Below are positions 50,956 through 59,586 of a stretch of 64,000 bases of DNA, in pieces. Both the position numbers and the translations under genes were made by a program. The notes under the pieces are model-generated. The model was not told where the DNA came from and searched no databases. It worked only from the letters and a program-made list of their open reading frames with translations. Position 1 is the first letter of the stretch; each line of letters starts with the position of its first letter. The stretch is taken from positions 858,253 to 922,252 of the forward strand of contig NZ_JAJNMP010000003.1 in NCBI RefSeq assembly GCF_021044935.1, in the 5' to 3' direction. Source of the stretch: Agromyces cavernae. Its GTDB lineage: Bacteria; Actinomycetota; Actinomycetes; Actinomycetales; Microbacteriaceae.

Positions 50956-51324
50956 ATGCGCATCGGCAAGGACCTGGTGGCTGCGGCGGCCACTCCGGTG
51001 GTCCTCGGCATCCTCTCTGAGGGCGAGTCGTACGGCTATGCGATCCTGCAGCGGATCGCGGAGCTCTCAGGCGGTGAGCTCGAGTGGAGCGACGGCATGC
51101 TCTATCCCCTATTGCACCGACTCGAGCGACTCGGCCACGTCGACTCCGAATGGCGGCAGTCGCCCGGCGGCCGGCCGCGCAAGCACTATCGCCTGAGCGC
51201 GCAGGGCGCGTCGACACTCGCCGACCATCGCCGGCAGTGGTCGGTCATCGGCGGGGTGCTCGACCAGGTCTGGCCCGACGGTGCCGACCACCGCCAGCCG
51301 CGGCTTGCACTCGGACTGGACTGA
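50956..51324 (+). CDS. PadR-family transcriptional regulator
   Basis: A 122-residue regulator with the PadR winged helix: TPVVLGILSEGESYGYAILQ, then GMLYPLLHRLERLGHVDSEW and the wing GRPRKHYRLSAQG. Three bases separate it from the downstream permease-prefix gene, so they form an operon. The palindrome at 50905-50930 predicts autoregulation. Confidence 0.93.
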   Translation: MRIGKDLVAAAATPVVLGILSEGESYGYAILQRIAELSGGELEWSDGMLYPLLHRLERLGHVDSEWRQSPGGRPRKHYRLSAQGASTLADHRRQWSVIGGVLDQVWPDGADHRQPRLALGLD

Positions 51325-51327
51325 GCG

Positions 51328-52740
51328 ATGACGACCGAACGGGCCCCCGCCCTCGACGAGCTCATCGCCTCGTGGCGCGACTGGATGGAGCGCCGGGACG
51401 CCCTGAGCGTCCGCGATGTCGACGAACTCGAATCGCACCTCCGCGATCGCGTCGACGCCCTCACGGCAGCAGGGCTCACCGAGGACGAGGCGTTCCTCAT
51501 CGCCGTCAGGCGCCTCGGTAGCATCGACGAGCTTTCGCGCGAATACGCGGCAGAGCACTCGGGTCGGCTCTGGAAGCAGCTCGTGCTCACCGACTCGTCA
51601 GACACCGAGGGAGCGGATGCCTCGACCGGCACGATGCCGTTCGCGCGCCGTGCCAACGGGCTCGCGGTCGCCCTCCTGCTCGGCGTCGGCGCCGGGATCG
51701 CGGTGAAGGCGACCGAGCTCCTCAGCGGCGGCCCCGAACTCGTCATACGGAACATCGCCGTCCTCGTGCTCCCATTCCTGGCCGCGTGGTTCGCTTGGCG
51801 GCGGCGGCCGCCTGCCGGCACGCTTCTCGGTGTCGCTGCGGCGTTCGCCGCCGTGGCACTCGCACTGAACCTCTACCCGTTCGACGGAGGGTCCTCGAGC
51901 GTCACGGTCGCGATGCAGGACTCCGCGACCGCCGTGCTCGCGACCATCGGCTCGATCGTCGCACTCTGGCTCGTCACGGGCATCGTCGACGCCGGCGGCG
52001 TCTGGCGGAGCGACCGCACCCGGATGGACTTCCTGCGCTTCAGCGGCGAGTGGCTCGTCTACTACGTGCTCATCGCGATCGTCGGCGGTGCCCTGAGCGG
52101 GCTCACCGTCGCCGTGTTCGCGTCGATCCAGGTCGACATCATGCCGTTCATCAGCGAGTGGGTGCTGCCGTGCGGGGCGTCGGGCGCGGTGCTCGTCTCG
52201 GCCTGGCTCGTGGGCGCGAAGCAGCGCGTCATCGAGAACATCGCCCCGGTGCTCACGAAGGTATTCACCCCCCTCTTCACGCTCATGATGCTCGCACTCA
52301 TCGTGGCGTCCCTCATGCAATGGAACCTCGTCGACGGCAGCCGCGACCTGCTCATCGCCTTCGACCTCGTACTCGTCGTGGTCGTCGCGCTCCTCGTGTA
52401 CTCCATCTCGGCGCGCGACCCCGCGCTTCGCCCCGGCTGGTTCGATCGACTGCAGGTGCTCATGCTCGCGGCCGCGCTCATCGTCGACATCATCGTGCTC
52501 GTCGCGATGATCGCCCGGACCGGCGAGTTCGGGTTCAGCGCGAACAAGACAGCCTCGCTCGGACTGAACCTCATCCTCCTCGCGAACCTCGCATGGGCCA
52601 CGTGGTTGCAGATCGGCTTCGTGCGCCGGCGAGTGCCGTTCGGCCGTGTCGAGTCCTGGCAGACCGGATACCTCCCGGTCTACCTCGGCTGGGCGGCGAT
52701 CCTCGTGTTCGCCTTCCCGCCGCTCTTCGGCTTCGCGTGA
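51328..52740 (+). CDS. Permease-prefix-domain membrane protein, PadR partner
   Basis: A 470-residue protein. The first ~80 residues are a permease-prefix-1 type helical domain (DVDELESHLRDRVDALTAAG, then AFLIAVRRLGSIDELSREY). It is followed by 10-12 membrane helices resembling DUF4153-like polytopic proteins. PadR plus a permease-prefix protein is a common actinobacterial pair, with the prefix domain normally on ABC permeases. Substrate unknown. Confidence 0.82.
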   Translation: MTTERAPALDELIASWRDWMERRDALSVRDVDELESHLRDRVDALTAAGLTEDEAFLIAVRRLGSIDELSREYAAEHSGRLWKQLVLTDSSDTEGADASTGTMPFARRANGLAVALLLGVGAGIAVKATELLSGGPELVIRNIAVLVLPFLAAWFAWRRRPPAGTLLGVAAAFAAVALALNLYPFDGGSSSVTVAMQDSATAVLATIGSIVALWLVTGIVDAGGVWRSDRTRMDFLRFSGEWLVYYVLIAIVGGALSGLTVAVFASIQVDIMPFISEWVLPCGASGAVLVSAWLVGAKQRVIENIAPVLTKVFTPLFTLMMLALIVASLMQWNLVDGSRDLLIAFDLVLVVVVALLVYSISARDPALRPGWFDRLQVLMLAAALIVDIIVLVAMIARTGEFGFSANKTASLGLNLILLANLAWATWLQIGFVRRRVPFGRVESWQTGYLPVYLGWAAILVFAFPPLFGFA

Positions 52741-52839
52741 CCGGTGCGGCGCGTCACGCAGGAGCTCACGGACCGTGAGCATCCCGTGTCGCCGGTGCGT
52801 GCGACGATCCGCAGGACGGGCGATCGGCAGGAGGACGGG

Positions 52840-54036
52840 ATGCGGAACGAGGCGACCGTGTTGCACGCGGATCTCGACGCGTTCTACGCCTCAGTCGAGC
52901 AGCGTGACGCGCCCGAGCTGCGCGGCCGGCCGGTCATCGTCGGCGGCGGTGTCGTGCTGGCCGCGAGTTACGAGGCGAAGGCTCGTGGGGTGCGCACCGC
53001 GATGGGCGGCCGGCAGGCGCGCGACCTGTGCCCGGATGCCGTGGTCGTCCCGCCACGGATGGACGCATATTCGGCGGCCAGTCGAGCCGTCTTCGCGATC
53101 TTCCGCGATACGACGCCGCTCGTGGAGGGGCTTTCCATCGACGAGGCGTTTCTGGAGGTCGGGGGTCTCCGGCGCATCGCGGGCACGCCCGAGCAGGTCG
53201 CGGTGCGATTGCGTGAGCGGGTTCGTGCGGAGGTCGGGTTGGCCATCTCGGTCGGGATCGCGCGAACCAAGTTCCTCGCGAAGGTCGCGAGCGCGGTCAG
53301 CAAGCCCGACGGACTGCTGGTGGTCGAGCCCGAGCGGGAGCAGGAGTTCCTGCTCCCACTGCCGGTAGAACGGTTGTGGGGAGTCGGTGCTGTGACCGCC
53401 GAGAAGCTGCATCGGCTCGGCATTCGCACGGTCGGGCAACTGGCCGAGCTCGAAGCCGCGACCGCGGAGAGGCTGCTGGGCAAGGCGACCGGCGCGCATC
53501 TGTACGCGCTGGCCCGGCTACGGGACCCGCGCCCGGTGGACACCACGCGCCGCCGCGGCTCCATCGGCTCTCAGCGAGCGCTCGGCAGCCGCCCGCGCCC
53601 GGCCGACGAACTGGACCTCATCCTCACCCAGATCGTCGATCGGCTCGCCCGCCGCCTCCGCGATGGCGACCGGGTGTGCCGCACGATCGTATTGCGACTT
53701 CGCTACGGCGACTTCGCGAAGGCCACCCGATCGCGCACGCTCCTCTCCGCTTCCGACCGCACCGCAGTGCTGCTCGCCGTCGCGCGAGGGCTGCTCGCCG
53801 GCGCGCAGCCCGAGATCGCTGAGCGCGGCATCACCCTGATCGGCGTCTCGCTGTCGCAGCTGGCGCGCGCCGACAGCCTCCAGCCGGAGCTGCCGATCGA
53901 CTGGGACGACGGGGTGCGCCTCGACACGGTGCTCGACGCGGTACGCGATCGCTTCGGCGCGGCATCCGTCGCGCGAGCTGCGCAACTCGGTCGCGATGCG
54001 GGCTGGTCGCCGCCGCAGCTGCCCGAGCACGAGTGA
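52840..54036 (+). CDS. dinB: DNA polymerase IV (Y-family)
   Basis: A 398-residue translesion polymerase. Catalytic acids are in HADLDAFYASVEQ (Asp11, Asp13) and LSIDEAFLEV (Asp101, Glu102). The HhH thumb reads ERLWGVGAVTAEKLHRLGIRT in parts, and the little-finger domain follows. There is no clear QLxLF clamp motif at the C-terminus; LQPELPID is the closest stretch. AGGAGG precedes the ATG. A strong hairpin follows the stop at 54082. Confidence 0.93.
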   Translation: MRNEATVLHADLDAFYASVEQRDAPELRGRPVIVGGGVVLAASYEAKARGVRTAMGGRQARDLCPDAVVVPPRMDAYSAASRAVFAIFRDTTPLVEGLSIDEAFLEVGGLRRIAGTPEQVAVRLRERVRAEVGLAISVGIARTKFLAKVASAVSKPDGLLVVEPEREQEFLLPLPVERLWGVGAVTAEKLHRLGIRTVGQLAELEAATAERLLGKATGAHLYALARLRDPRPVDTTRRRGSIGSQRALGSRPRPADELDLILTQIVDRLARRLRDGDRVCRTIVLRLRYGDFAKATRSRTLLSASDRTAVLLAVARGLLAGAQPEIAERGITLIGVSLSQLARADSLQPELPIDWDDGVRLDTVLDAVRDRFGAASVARAAQLGRDAGWSPPQLPEHE

Positions 54037-54081
54037 ACGATCCAGGACCGGTGACGGTCGCGATGAACGTTCCCCAGTGCG

Positions 54082-54112
54082 GACCCCGATCCCACTCCCG
54101 CAGATCGGGGTC
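54082..54112. terminator. Terminator-like hairpin after dinB
   Basis: GACCCCGATC (54082-54091) and GATCGGGGTC (54103-54112) form a perfect 10-bp stem with an 11-nt loop, 46 bp after the dinB stop. No T-tract. Confidence 0.65.
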
Positions 54113-54172
54113 GTCACGTCGGTCCCCGCGCCTATCGCTTGCGGGGCGTCGTAGTCGTGTCAGCATAGCTTC

Positions 54173-54649
54173 GTGACGAAGGTGATTGTCCGCCGGATGA
54201 CTCCGGCCGAGTTTGACGACTGGCAAACCGCGATCGCGGAGGAATATGCGGACGAGCAGGTCGCCGCTGGCCGATGGCAACGCGAAGGAGCGGTGCAACG
54301 TGCTCGCGACGAGAACACGCAGCTACTCCCTCAAGGGCTGGAGACCGCGCGAATGCTCGTTCTTCGAGGCGTCGATGCTGACGGCGAGCCTGTCGGCCGC
54401 GCCTGGGTGGGTCTTGATCATCCGCGCGGTGCACCTGATGTTGCATTCCTCTATGACATCGAGGTCATCGAGACCAGGCGAGGAAGCGGACTCGGCCGTG
54501 CTCTCCTCGAGGCCGTCGAGGATGCAACCCGGCAAGCTGGCGCAGTTGCCTTGGAGCTGAACGTCTTCGGACGCAACCACACGGCCACTGCCCTTTACAG
54601 TTCATCCGGGTATGAGGTTGTCACGCAGCAGATGCGGAAGTCGCTCTGA
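54173..54649 (+). CDS. GNAT-family acetyltransferase
   Basis: A 158-residue GNAT fold. The acetyl-CoA motif A is IEVIETRRGSGLGRALLEAV, followed by the motif-B end LELNVFGRNHTATALYSSSGYE. The N-terminal part (MTPAEFDDWQTAIAEEYADE) is typical of RimI-like family members with unknown targets. The start is the GTG at 54173. It is the last gene of the conserved-looking region before the recombinase. Confidence 0.9.
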   Translation: MTKVIVRRMTPAEFDDWQTAIAEEYADEQVAAGRWQREGAVQRARDENTQLLPQGLETARMLVLRGVDADGEPVGRAWVGLDHPRGAPDVAFLYDIEVIETRRGSGLGRALLEAVEDATRQAGAVALELNVFGRNHTATALYSSSGYEVVTQQMRKSL

Positions 54650-54725
54650 AGTCGCGAAGGAGCCGCGAACCTGCCGCGGCACTCATGGCCGACGCGTGTG
54701 TGTGCCCGTTGAACGATCGGCTTGC

Positions 54726-55316
54726 TCAGCTCCGATTCTCCGACGGTGTCTGGCGCTGGATAGTCCTGTAGACGGTAGATCGCGCGACGTTGAATAGCTC
54801 GGCAAGTTCTGCCGTGGTGTGCGTGCCGGCGTTGTGGACCTCCATCAGGTGACGTTGCTGCGGGAGGGACAGCTTCGGCTGCTTGCCGCGGAGGCGGCCT
54901 TTCGCTTTCGCTGCCTGCATGCCTTCGCGTGTTCGAGCGCGGATCAGGTCGGATTCGAACTCAGCGACCATCGCCAGCACATTGAACAGCAGTCGCCCCA
55001 CAGGGTCGAGCGGGTCATGGATAGAGCCGCCGATGCTGAGCTTGACGTGCTTGGCGGTGAGCTCGTCGACGATGTCCTTCGCGTCGCGGAGTGAGCGTGC
55101 CAGGTGGTCGAGCTTCGCCACCACCAGGGTGTCGCCGTTTCGGCACGCGGCGAGCGCTTCACGGAGACCGGGTCGGGCGCGATTCGTGCCCGTCAGTCCG
55201 TGGTCGGTGAAGATGTAGGCGGGGTCGACGCCGAGTCGCTCGAGGACGACCCGCTGTGCAGTGAGGTCTTGTTCGTATGTGGACACACGTGCGTATCCGA
55301 TCAGTAGTTCATTCAT
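54726..55316 (-). CDS. Serine recombinase, resolvase/invertase type
   Basis: A 196-residue site-specific recombinase. The catalytic serine is Ser12 in YARVSTYEQDLTAQ; other active-site features are LDHLARSLRDA and FNVLAMVAEFESDLIRAR. The C-terminal HTH (TTAELAELFNVARSTVYRTI) binds the site. The size matches Tn3/Gin-type enzymes rather than the large serine integrases. GGAGGC precedes the ATG. It lies at the left edge of the accessory region and may mark a former mobile element; no transposase or terminal repeat was found. Confidence 0.93.
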   Translation of the reverse strand: MNELLIGYARVSTYEQDLTAQRVVLERLGVDPAYIFTDHGLTGTNRARPGLREALAACRNGDTLVVAKLDHLARSLRDAKDIVDELTAKHVKLSIGGSIHDPLDPVGRLLFNVLAMVAEFESDLIRARTREGMQAAKAKGRLRGKQPKLSLPQQRHLMEVHNAGTHTTAELAELFNVARSTVYRTIQRQTPSENRS

Positions 55317-55376
55317 GCGCGAAGCCTCCTCCCGAAAGTCTTCGTCGCGCTCCGGCGGCCGGTCATGCGCGCCCGA

Positions 55377-55390
55377 TAGTCGATCGGCTA
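55377..55390. repeat. Short palindrome between recombinase and small ORF
   Basis: TAGTCGATCGGCTA, a 14-bp palindrome with one mispaired position, 60 bp upstream of the recombinase start. A resolvase crossover half-site is possible but unproven. Confidence 0.35.
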
Positions 55391-55528
55391 CAAGGCGTGC
55401 GCTAGGACATTCACCCATCCCTTCTCGGCAGTGGCCTCGTCGCGCGGGTCCGGGAGGTAGGCCGTGATGTCGATCGGCACGGTCGGGGGCAGCGCGATCG
55501 CGGTGGGGTCGATGGGTGTTGCGGTCAT
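55388..55528 (-). CDS. 46-residue orphan protein, coupled to the sigma gene
   Basis: A 46-residue acidic peptide, Pro-rich at the start (PIDPTAIALPPTVPIDITAY) and ending EKGWVNVLAHAL. Its ATG overlaps the sigma stop as ATGA, and AAAGGAACAC provides a ribosome site, which is the main evidence that it is real. No homologue recognised. It is the third gene of the operon starting at 56720. Confidence 0.55.
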   Translation of the reverse strand: MTATPIDPTAIALPPTVPIDITAYLPDPRDEATAEKGWVNVLAHAL

Positions 55529-56055
55529 GGTGTGTTCCTTTCGTATTGGCGTTCGTGGAGGAGTTCGCGCAGTTGGGTCCGTGCCCTCTGGTAACGTCCG
55601 CGCGCTGTCGACTCGCTGATGCCGAGGACCGTGGCTGCTTCCGGGAGCGTGAATCCATCCCAGAGGACGAGGCGTACGAGTTCGGATTGGTCGTCCGGTA
55701 TGGCGTCGAGCGCGGTGCGGATGTCGAGGGTTTCCGCGTCGACATGCTCGGTCGGGAGCGCCTCGAGATGTGCGCGCAGCTTGGCCGTGAGGTCGGAATG
55801 GCGGGCGGCGCCGCGGGCGGCGTTCGCGAGGACCCGCCTCCCGACGCCGAACAGCCACATTCGTGCTTGCTCAGGCTCATCGGGCATTCGATCGCCGCGC
55901 CGCCACGCCACCAGGAACGTCTCGCTGAGCAGATCCGCGGCGTCGGCCGGGATGATCACGCGTCTGCCGAAGTAGCTGAGGAGGTCGGCGGCGTTGGCGT
56001 CGTAGGCGCGCTCCAGGTGTGCCTGTCGGGTCGATCGGCTTCGACGGCGCATCAT
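55525..56055 (-). CDS. ECF-type RNA polymerase sigma factor
   Basis: A 176-residue sigma-70-like protein. Region 2 is at about 18-75 (LSYFGRRVIIPADAADLLSETFLVAW) and region 4 at about 115-165 (LDAIPDDQSELVRLVLWDGF, then LPEAATVLGISESTARGRYQ). Its ATG overlaps the upstream membrane-protein stop as ATGA. Gene order is reversed from the usual sigma then anti-sigma. The regulon is unknown; the upstream region of the operon (56721-56760) is the first place to look for an autoregulated promoter. Confidence 0.9.
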   Translation of the reverse strand: MMRRRSRSTRQAHLERAYDANAADLLSYFGRRVIIPADAADLLSETFLVAWRRGDRMPDEPEQARMWLFGVGRRVLANAARGAARHSDLTAKLRAHLEALPTEHVDAETLDIRTALDAIPDDQSELVRLVLWDGFTLPEAATVLGISESTARGRYQRARTQLRELLHERQYERNTP

Positions 56056-56720
56056 TGCGCGGCGCCTTCGGCCGTGCCGCCCTCGCACGGCCCTGCTGCG
56101 AATGCCAGCCCAACCTCGTCCACGCGGAAACCCGCCCGCTCGAACTCGACCGAGACGCGGTCGGCCATCACCCGTGTCGCTGCGATCGAATACGTCGCCG
56201 GCGGGGGGGTTGCGCCGGAGGCGATGCTGTCCGGGTCGGTGAACGCCACGCGTTGTTCGACCTCGAGCTGGTACTCGGCCTCGATCTCCTCAGCGGTGAT
56301 GGACGCGATGAGCGGATCCCAGTCGTGCTCCGTGAGGAATGCCCGCGCCTCTTCGGTGCGCCGGTCGACTACCTCGGCTGGCACGTCGGGGTCGCCATAG
56401 TAGGGTTCCACGCGAATGAAGACCTCGCAGAGCCCGAGGTCGGATCCGTCCTGCAACTCGAAGCTGCGTTGCGCGACGACGTCGGGGGTCCAGCCCAACC
56501 AGTCGATCACCGCCGGCCCGGCCGTTGCCGCGGTCACGCCCAAGCCGACGATACCGATACCCAGGGCGGAGCCGGCGAGCAGCTTGCGCAGGAACGTTGA
56601 TCGTCGCGGGGCTTGCGCGAGGACGGCGCGCGCAGTCGCCTTCGCGTGTTCGGCGGCGGCGGGATCAGACCCCAGCGCCGGTGGTGCAGCGTGCCGCACC
56701 GCCTCATCCAACCAGTCCAT
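56052..56720 (-). CDS. Single-span membrane protein, likely partner of the sigma factor
   Basis: A 222-residue protein. The first ~45 residues are cytoplasmic and basic, with no zinc-binding anti-sigma motif. A transmembrane helix at about 46-68 (LLAGSALGIGIVGLGVTAAT) is followed by an acidic external domain with two Cys. The position first in an ATGA-coupled operon with the sigma factor suggests an anti-sigma or sensor role, which is inferred from context and not from a recognised domain. GAAGGGCAGG precedes the ATG. Confidence 0.75.
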   Translation of the reverse strand: MDWLDEAVRHAAPPALGSDPAAAEHAKATARAVLAQAPRRSTFLRKLLAGSALGIGIVGLGVTAATAGPAVIDWLGWTPDVVAQRSFELQDGSDLGLCEVFIRVEPYYGDPDVPAEVVDRRTEEARAFLTEHDWDPLIASITAEEIEAEYQLEVEQRVAFTDPDSIASGATPPPATYSIAATRVMADRVSVEFERAGFRVDEVGLAFAAGPCEGGTAEGAAQ

Positions 56721-56756
56721 CGACCTGCCCTTCGTAGCGTGCCCTCACATAGGACA

Positions 56757-56964
56757 TGTCCGGAAAGGCACCGTCCTTAACACGTATCGCGAAGTTTTTT
56801 CGACCGGACCGCGTTCGAGAAGCAGTAGACAGCGTAGGGCTCGGCGTTCTTTCGCGTTCGTCTTCGGCAGGTTGATCATCGCTGTCGCCGTGATCGTGCT
56901 GGTGCTCCTTCTCGCGGGTCTGCTCTACATCGTCGAGCGCGCTGCGTGGCGCGCCGCTGCATAG
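56757..56964 (+). pseudogene. Possible frameshifted small membrane protein
   Basis: From the ATG at 56757 a 38-codon frame (starting MSGKAPSLTRIAKFF) stops at about 56876. The +1 frame then encodes a clear transmembrane helix (LIIAVAVIVLVLLLAGLLYI) ending at 56964. Joined, they would give a plausible ~69-residue membrane protein. It may be a frameshift or an assembly error. The rest of 56721-57054 shows no gene. Confidence 0.35.
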
Positions 56965-57054
56965 GTTCCCGAGAGCCGATCGCTCGCTGCGACAGGGACG
57001 CGAGGGCGAGCGGACTCTCGGCGGTTGGACGTTCGCGCCTGAGCGAACTCGGCG

Positions 57055-57642
57055 TCAGCCGCGGGCCGGTGGGACCGTCTTGCGCATTACGGTCTTGCTC
57101 TTGCCGATGTGACGCTCGAACGTGAATCCCGCCTTCTCGAACATGGCCCTCGTGCCGTTGTGGAGGAACGAGGACGACGTCCTCTTGCCGGGGGCGAGCT
57201 CGTTGGGGAACGAGACCACCTCGCCCCCGCCGGCCTGCGCGATGAGCTCGAGCGCGCCGTCCAGCGCCTCACGCGCCACGCCCGAACGTCGGTGATCGCG
57301 GTCGACGAAGAAGCATGTGATGCGCCACGGTGCCGGCTCGGTCTCGCCCGCGTCGTACTGCTTGCGGTGGTAGATGTTCGGCAGTTCGACCGGACTGCCG
57401 TATTCGCACCACGCAATCACGTCGTCGCCGTCGAAGACGAGCGCGGCGTGCGCGACGCCCTCCGCCACGAGTCGCTGCTTGAACGTCGGCCGGTCGTACT
57501 CGTCCTTGACGGTTTGCTCCGTGTCGTTATGGAAATACGAGCAGTAGCAGCCGCCCCAGACCCCGTTGTGCTTCTGCGCGAGCGCCAGCCACGCCGGGAA
57601 GGTCTCGGGAGTGAGCGGCTTGATCACGTGCGAAGTCGTCAC
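57055..57642 (-). CDS. GNAT-family acetyltransferase
   Basis: A 195-residue GNAT-like protein. WGGCYCSYFHND near the N-terminus and the acetyl-CoA region CFFVDRDHRRSGVAREALDG, then ALELIAQAGGGEVVSFPNE, identify it. The GTG start at 57642 overlaps the upstream small gene's stop as GTGA, indicating coupling. Acceptor substrate unknown. Confidence 0.88.
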   Translation of the reverse strand: MTTSHVIKPLTPETFPAWLALAQKHNGVWGGCYCSYFHNDTEQTVKDEYDRPTFKQRLVAEGVAHAALVFDGDDVIAWCEYGSPVELPNIYHRKQYDAGETEPAPWRITCFFVDRDHRRSGVAREALDGALELIAQAGGGEVVSFPNELAPGKRTSSSFLHNGTRAMFEKAGFTFERHIGKSKTVMRKTVPPARG

Positions 57643-57869
57643 GCCGACCTCACCGGCCCCACGTGTCGGTCCGACGCGGCGATGTCGATGCCGTCGTTGT
57701 CGGGTGTGGCGATCGCCCACCACATGGGCGCCCGAGTGTCGTCGACCGGTCGTCCGCCGGCCGAAACTCGCTCGCGGACGCGATCGGCGAGAACCGAGAC
57801 GTTCATGTGCGTGCGACCGCGTCCGCTCCAGCCGATCTCAGTGACCGACCACGGTGGATCACCCGCCAC
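57639..57869 (-). CDS. 76-residue hypothetical protein, coupled to the GNAT gene
   Basis: A small protein with MWWAIATPDNDGIDIAAS as its most ordered part and no recognised domain. Its TGA lies inside the GTGA junction with the downstream GNAT start. The assigned start is GTG at 57869; an ATG at 57806 is an alternative. Confidence 0.45.
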   Translation of the reverse strand: MAGDPPWSVTEIGWSGRGRTHMNVSVLADRVRERVSAGGRPVDDTRAPMWWAIATPDNDGIDIAASDRHVGPVRSA

Positions 57870-58038
57870 TCGCGTGCCATGCCGTCATCTTGCCAGCATC
57901 ACCGATTGATGTCACGGCCCTCATCGCCTGCCCGAAAGCCGACCCGCTTGCGGAACGACTGCTCCGCGGGCCGTGCTCAAGACGGTCGATCTTGACGGGG
58001 GCTGAGCGGCGCGCGCTCGTTCGCAAGCTGGCTTTGCC

Positions 58039-58254
58039 TCAGGGCACGTTGCCGCCGTTGTTCTGCGAATATCGAACAGTCAGAACGCCTGCGGTGTGAG
58101 CTGCTCCCATCGCGTCGCTCGACGGCCGCTCGTCGCCCACTGCAGCATCGTCGTCAGCAGGAAGTCCGCGGGTCCGGCGCTGACGAAGCACGAGGAAGAT
58201 CACTGCACACGCGACAATGCCGCCGAACCCAGCGAGCCAGATCAGCAGGTCCAT
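58039..58254 (-). CDS. Small membrane protein, unknown
   Basis: A 71-residue protein with one N-terminal helix (LLIWLAGFGGIVACAVIFLVL) followed by a basic stop-transfer RQRRTRG and a hydrophilic tail. No family recognised. GGGACATGCC precedes the ATG at 58254. Confidence 0.55.
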   Translation of the reverse strand: MDLLIWLAGFGGIVACAVIFLVLRQRRTRGLPADDDAAVGDERPSSDAMGAAHTAGVLTVRYSQNNGGNVP

Positions 58255-58349
58255 GGCATGTCCCAACGCTTAACGCGATGGTATCCCCGCCTGCGCAATC
58301 GATTCGCATAAGAGATCCCTTTACGCACACGGATGCCTCGACGCCGTCT

Positions 58350-58790
58350 TTAGGCTGCGGGCTCCTCGCACCGCAGCGACCAGAGTAGGAATGCAACCCC
58401 GCCGACGAGACATCCCACGTATGCGAGCCACGCGATCGGCTGCAGGTCAACCATCTCGTGAGTGAGGAGCCCCGTCACGGCACCACCGACCGCTACCACG
58501 CCGATGCCGCCAACGATGCTGGCGACAGTGCGCGAACGGGTCACGTGCAGCGAGATCCGCCTCAGACCAAGCGCTATGCCGAGAGACAAGAAGGCTGCCG
58601 CAAGGCCGATCGGAACTGCGAGTACCAGCGCATATGCGGAGTACGCGAGTGCGAGCCCGGGGTCAATCGTCGTCCTGACCACCTGAACCGTCGACAGAGT
58701 GCCGGCCGTTAGCACTCCGAGAAGGGCGGTATATCCGAATATGGCCGCACGGGTGACGGGGTGTGACGGTCTCGATATCGTTGCGGACAC
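58350..58790 (-). CDS. Four-helix membrane protein, unknown
   Basis: A 146-residue polytopic protein with four helices (IFGYTALLGVLTAGTLSTVQ, YSAYALVLAVPIGLAAAFLS, IVGGIGVVAVGGAVTGLL and IAWLAYVGCLVGGVAFLLWS). No family recognised. Base composition is visibly less GC-rich than the first 50 kb. Confidence 0.7.
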   Translation of the reverse strand: MSATISRPSHPVTRAAIFGYTALLGVLTAGTLSTVQVVRTTIDPGLALAYSAYALVLAVPIGLAAAFLSLGIALGLRRISLHVTRSRTVASIVGGIGVVAVGGAVTGLLTHEMVDLQPIAWLAYVGCLVGGVAFLLWSLRCEEPAA

Positions 58791-58910
58791 TCACGCTCCA
58801 TCAGCTGCATTGCCGGCCAGATGCGACATGCTCGTTCAGAATCTACGGCGATGCGTCTGCCGCCACCGGAATCGATCCGTCCTGTAACCGGATCCCTTGC
58901 GGCGAGACGC

Positions 58911-59507
58911 TCAGTCGATATCCACGCGGCGAATCTGACTGCTCGGGGGGACGCCGCGAGTTGTCGAGCGGAGCTCGGCGATCAAGTGCCAGTAGACGTC
59001 CATTTCGGTAATCTCGAGGTTCGAGATGGTGTCCTCTCCACCGACGAAGAGCGGTGTGCGGTAACCGGCGCACTCGTTGAACGCCGGGACGCTGCCACTG
59101 GCCTCCAACCATTGGGAGAAGAACTCGGACGCGAGCGCAGCGTCCGCGTAGTCAACGAGTTCTTCGTCGAAGAACGTCGAGAAGGTCGCCGGGACTTCTA
59201 GCGCTTCGGCGGTTCCGGGCTCGAACATCAGCACGCCTGGGTCGTTCCGTTCTCCTCGGGTTGCATCGAGCGAGAACTGACGACCGAGCCAGTCGAACGC
59301 GAAGCACTGGATTCGGCCGGCGAACTCCGTGAATCCCGCGGCCACGCAGGCGTCGGCGCCGCGCGCAGAATCAACCGTGTGCACGCGGAGCAGACCGCCT
59401 CCGAACACCGCCCCGCCGAGTTCGTCCTGGAGGCTGGCGAGCGTCGAGTGTGGAATCGGCGCGGTCGCGCCCGCAGTCGGAAACGTGAGCAGGAACCGTT
59501 CAAGCAC
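58911..59507 (-). CDS. T6SS immunity Tdi1 / DUF1851-type protein
   Basis: About 198 residues from a GTG at 59507. The DUF1851/T6SS_Tdi1_C pattern is clear: IQCFAFDWLGRQFSLD, then VLMFEPGTAEALEVPATFST, and the C-terminal TPLFVGGEDTISNLEITEMD and VYWHLIAEL. Such proteins neutralise toxins in polymorphic toxin systems. No cognate toxin adjoins it, so it is an orphan immunity gene. The start is not firm because no good ribosome site is visible. Confidence 0.8.
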   Translation of the reverse strand: MLERFLLTFPTAGATAPIPHSTLASLQDELGGAVFGGGLLRVHTVDSARGADACVAAGFTEFAGRIQCFAFDWLGRQFSLDATRGERNDPGVLMFEPGTAEALEVPATFSTFFDEELVDYADAALASEFFSQWLEASGSVPAFNECAGYRTPLFVGGEDTISNLEITEMDVYWHLIAELRSTTRGVPPSSQIRRVDID

Positions 59508-59586
59508 GCTTGATTCTGTCAGCGAATGGCCATGGGCGAAGCGGTCGCGCTGCGGGATCGTTTTCGGCCGTGCGTTTGGGCGTTGG

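Noticed and set aside
57890..58038. Searched for a tRNA gene or attachment site near the small genes
   Set aside because: No cloverleaf with a CCA-type end or a repeated attachment core could be found by eye.
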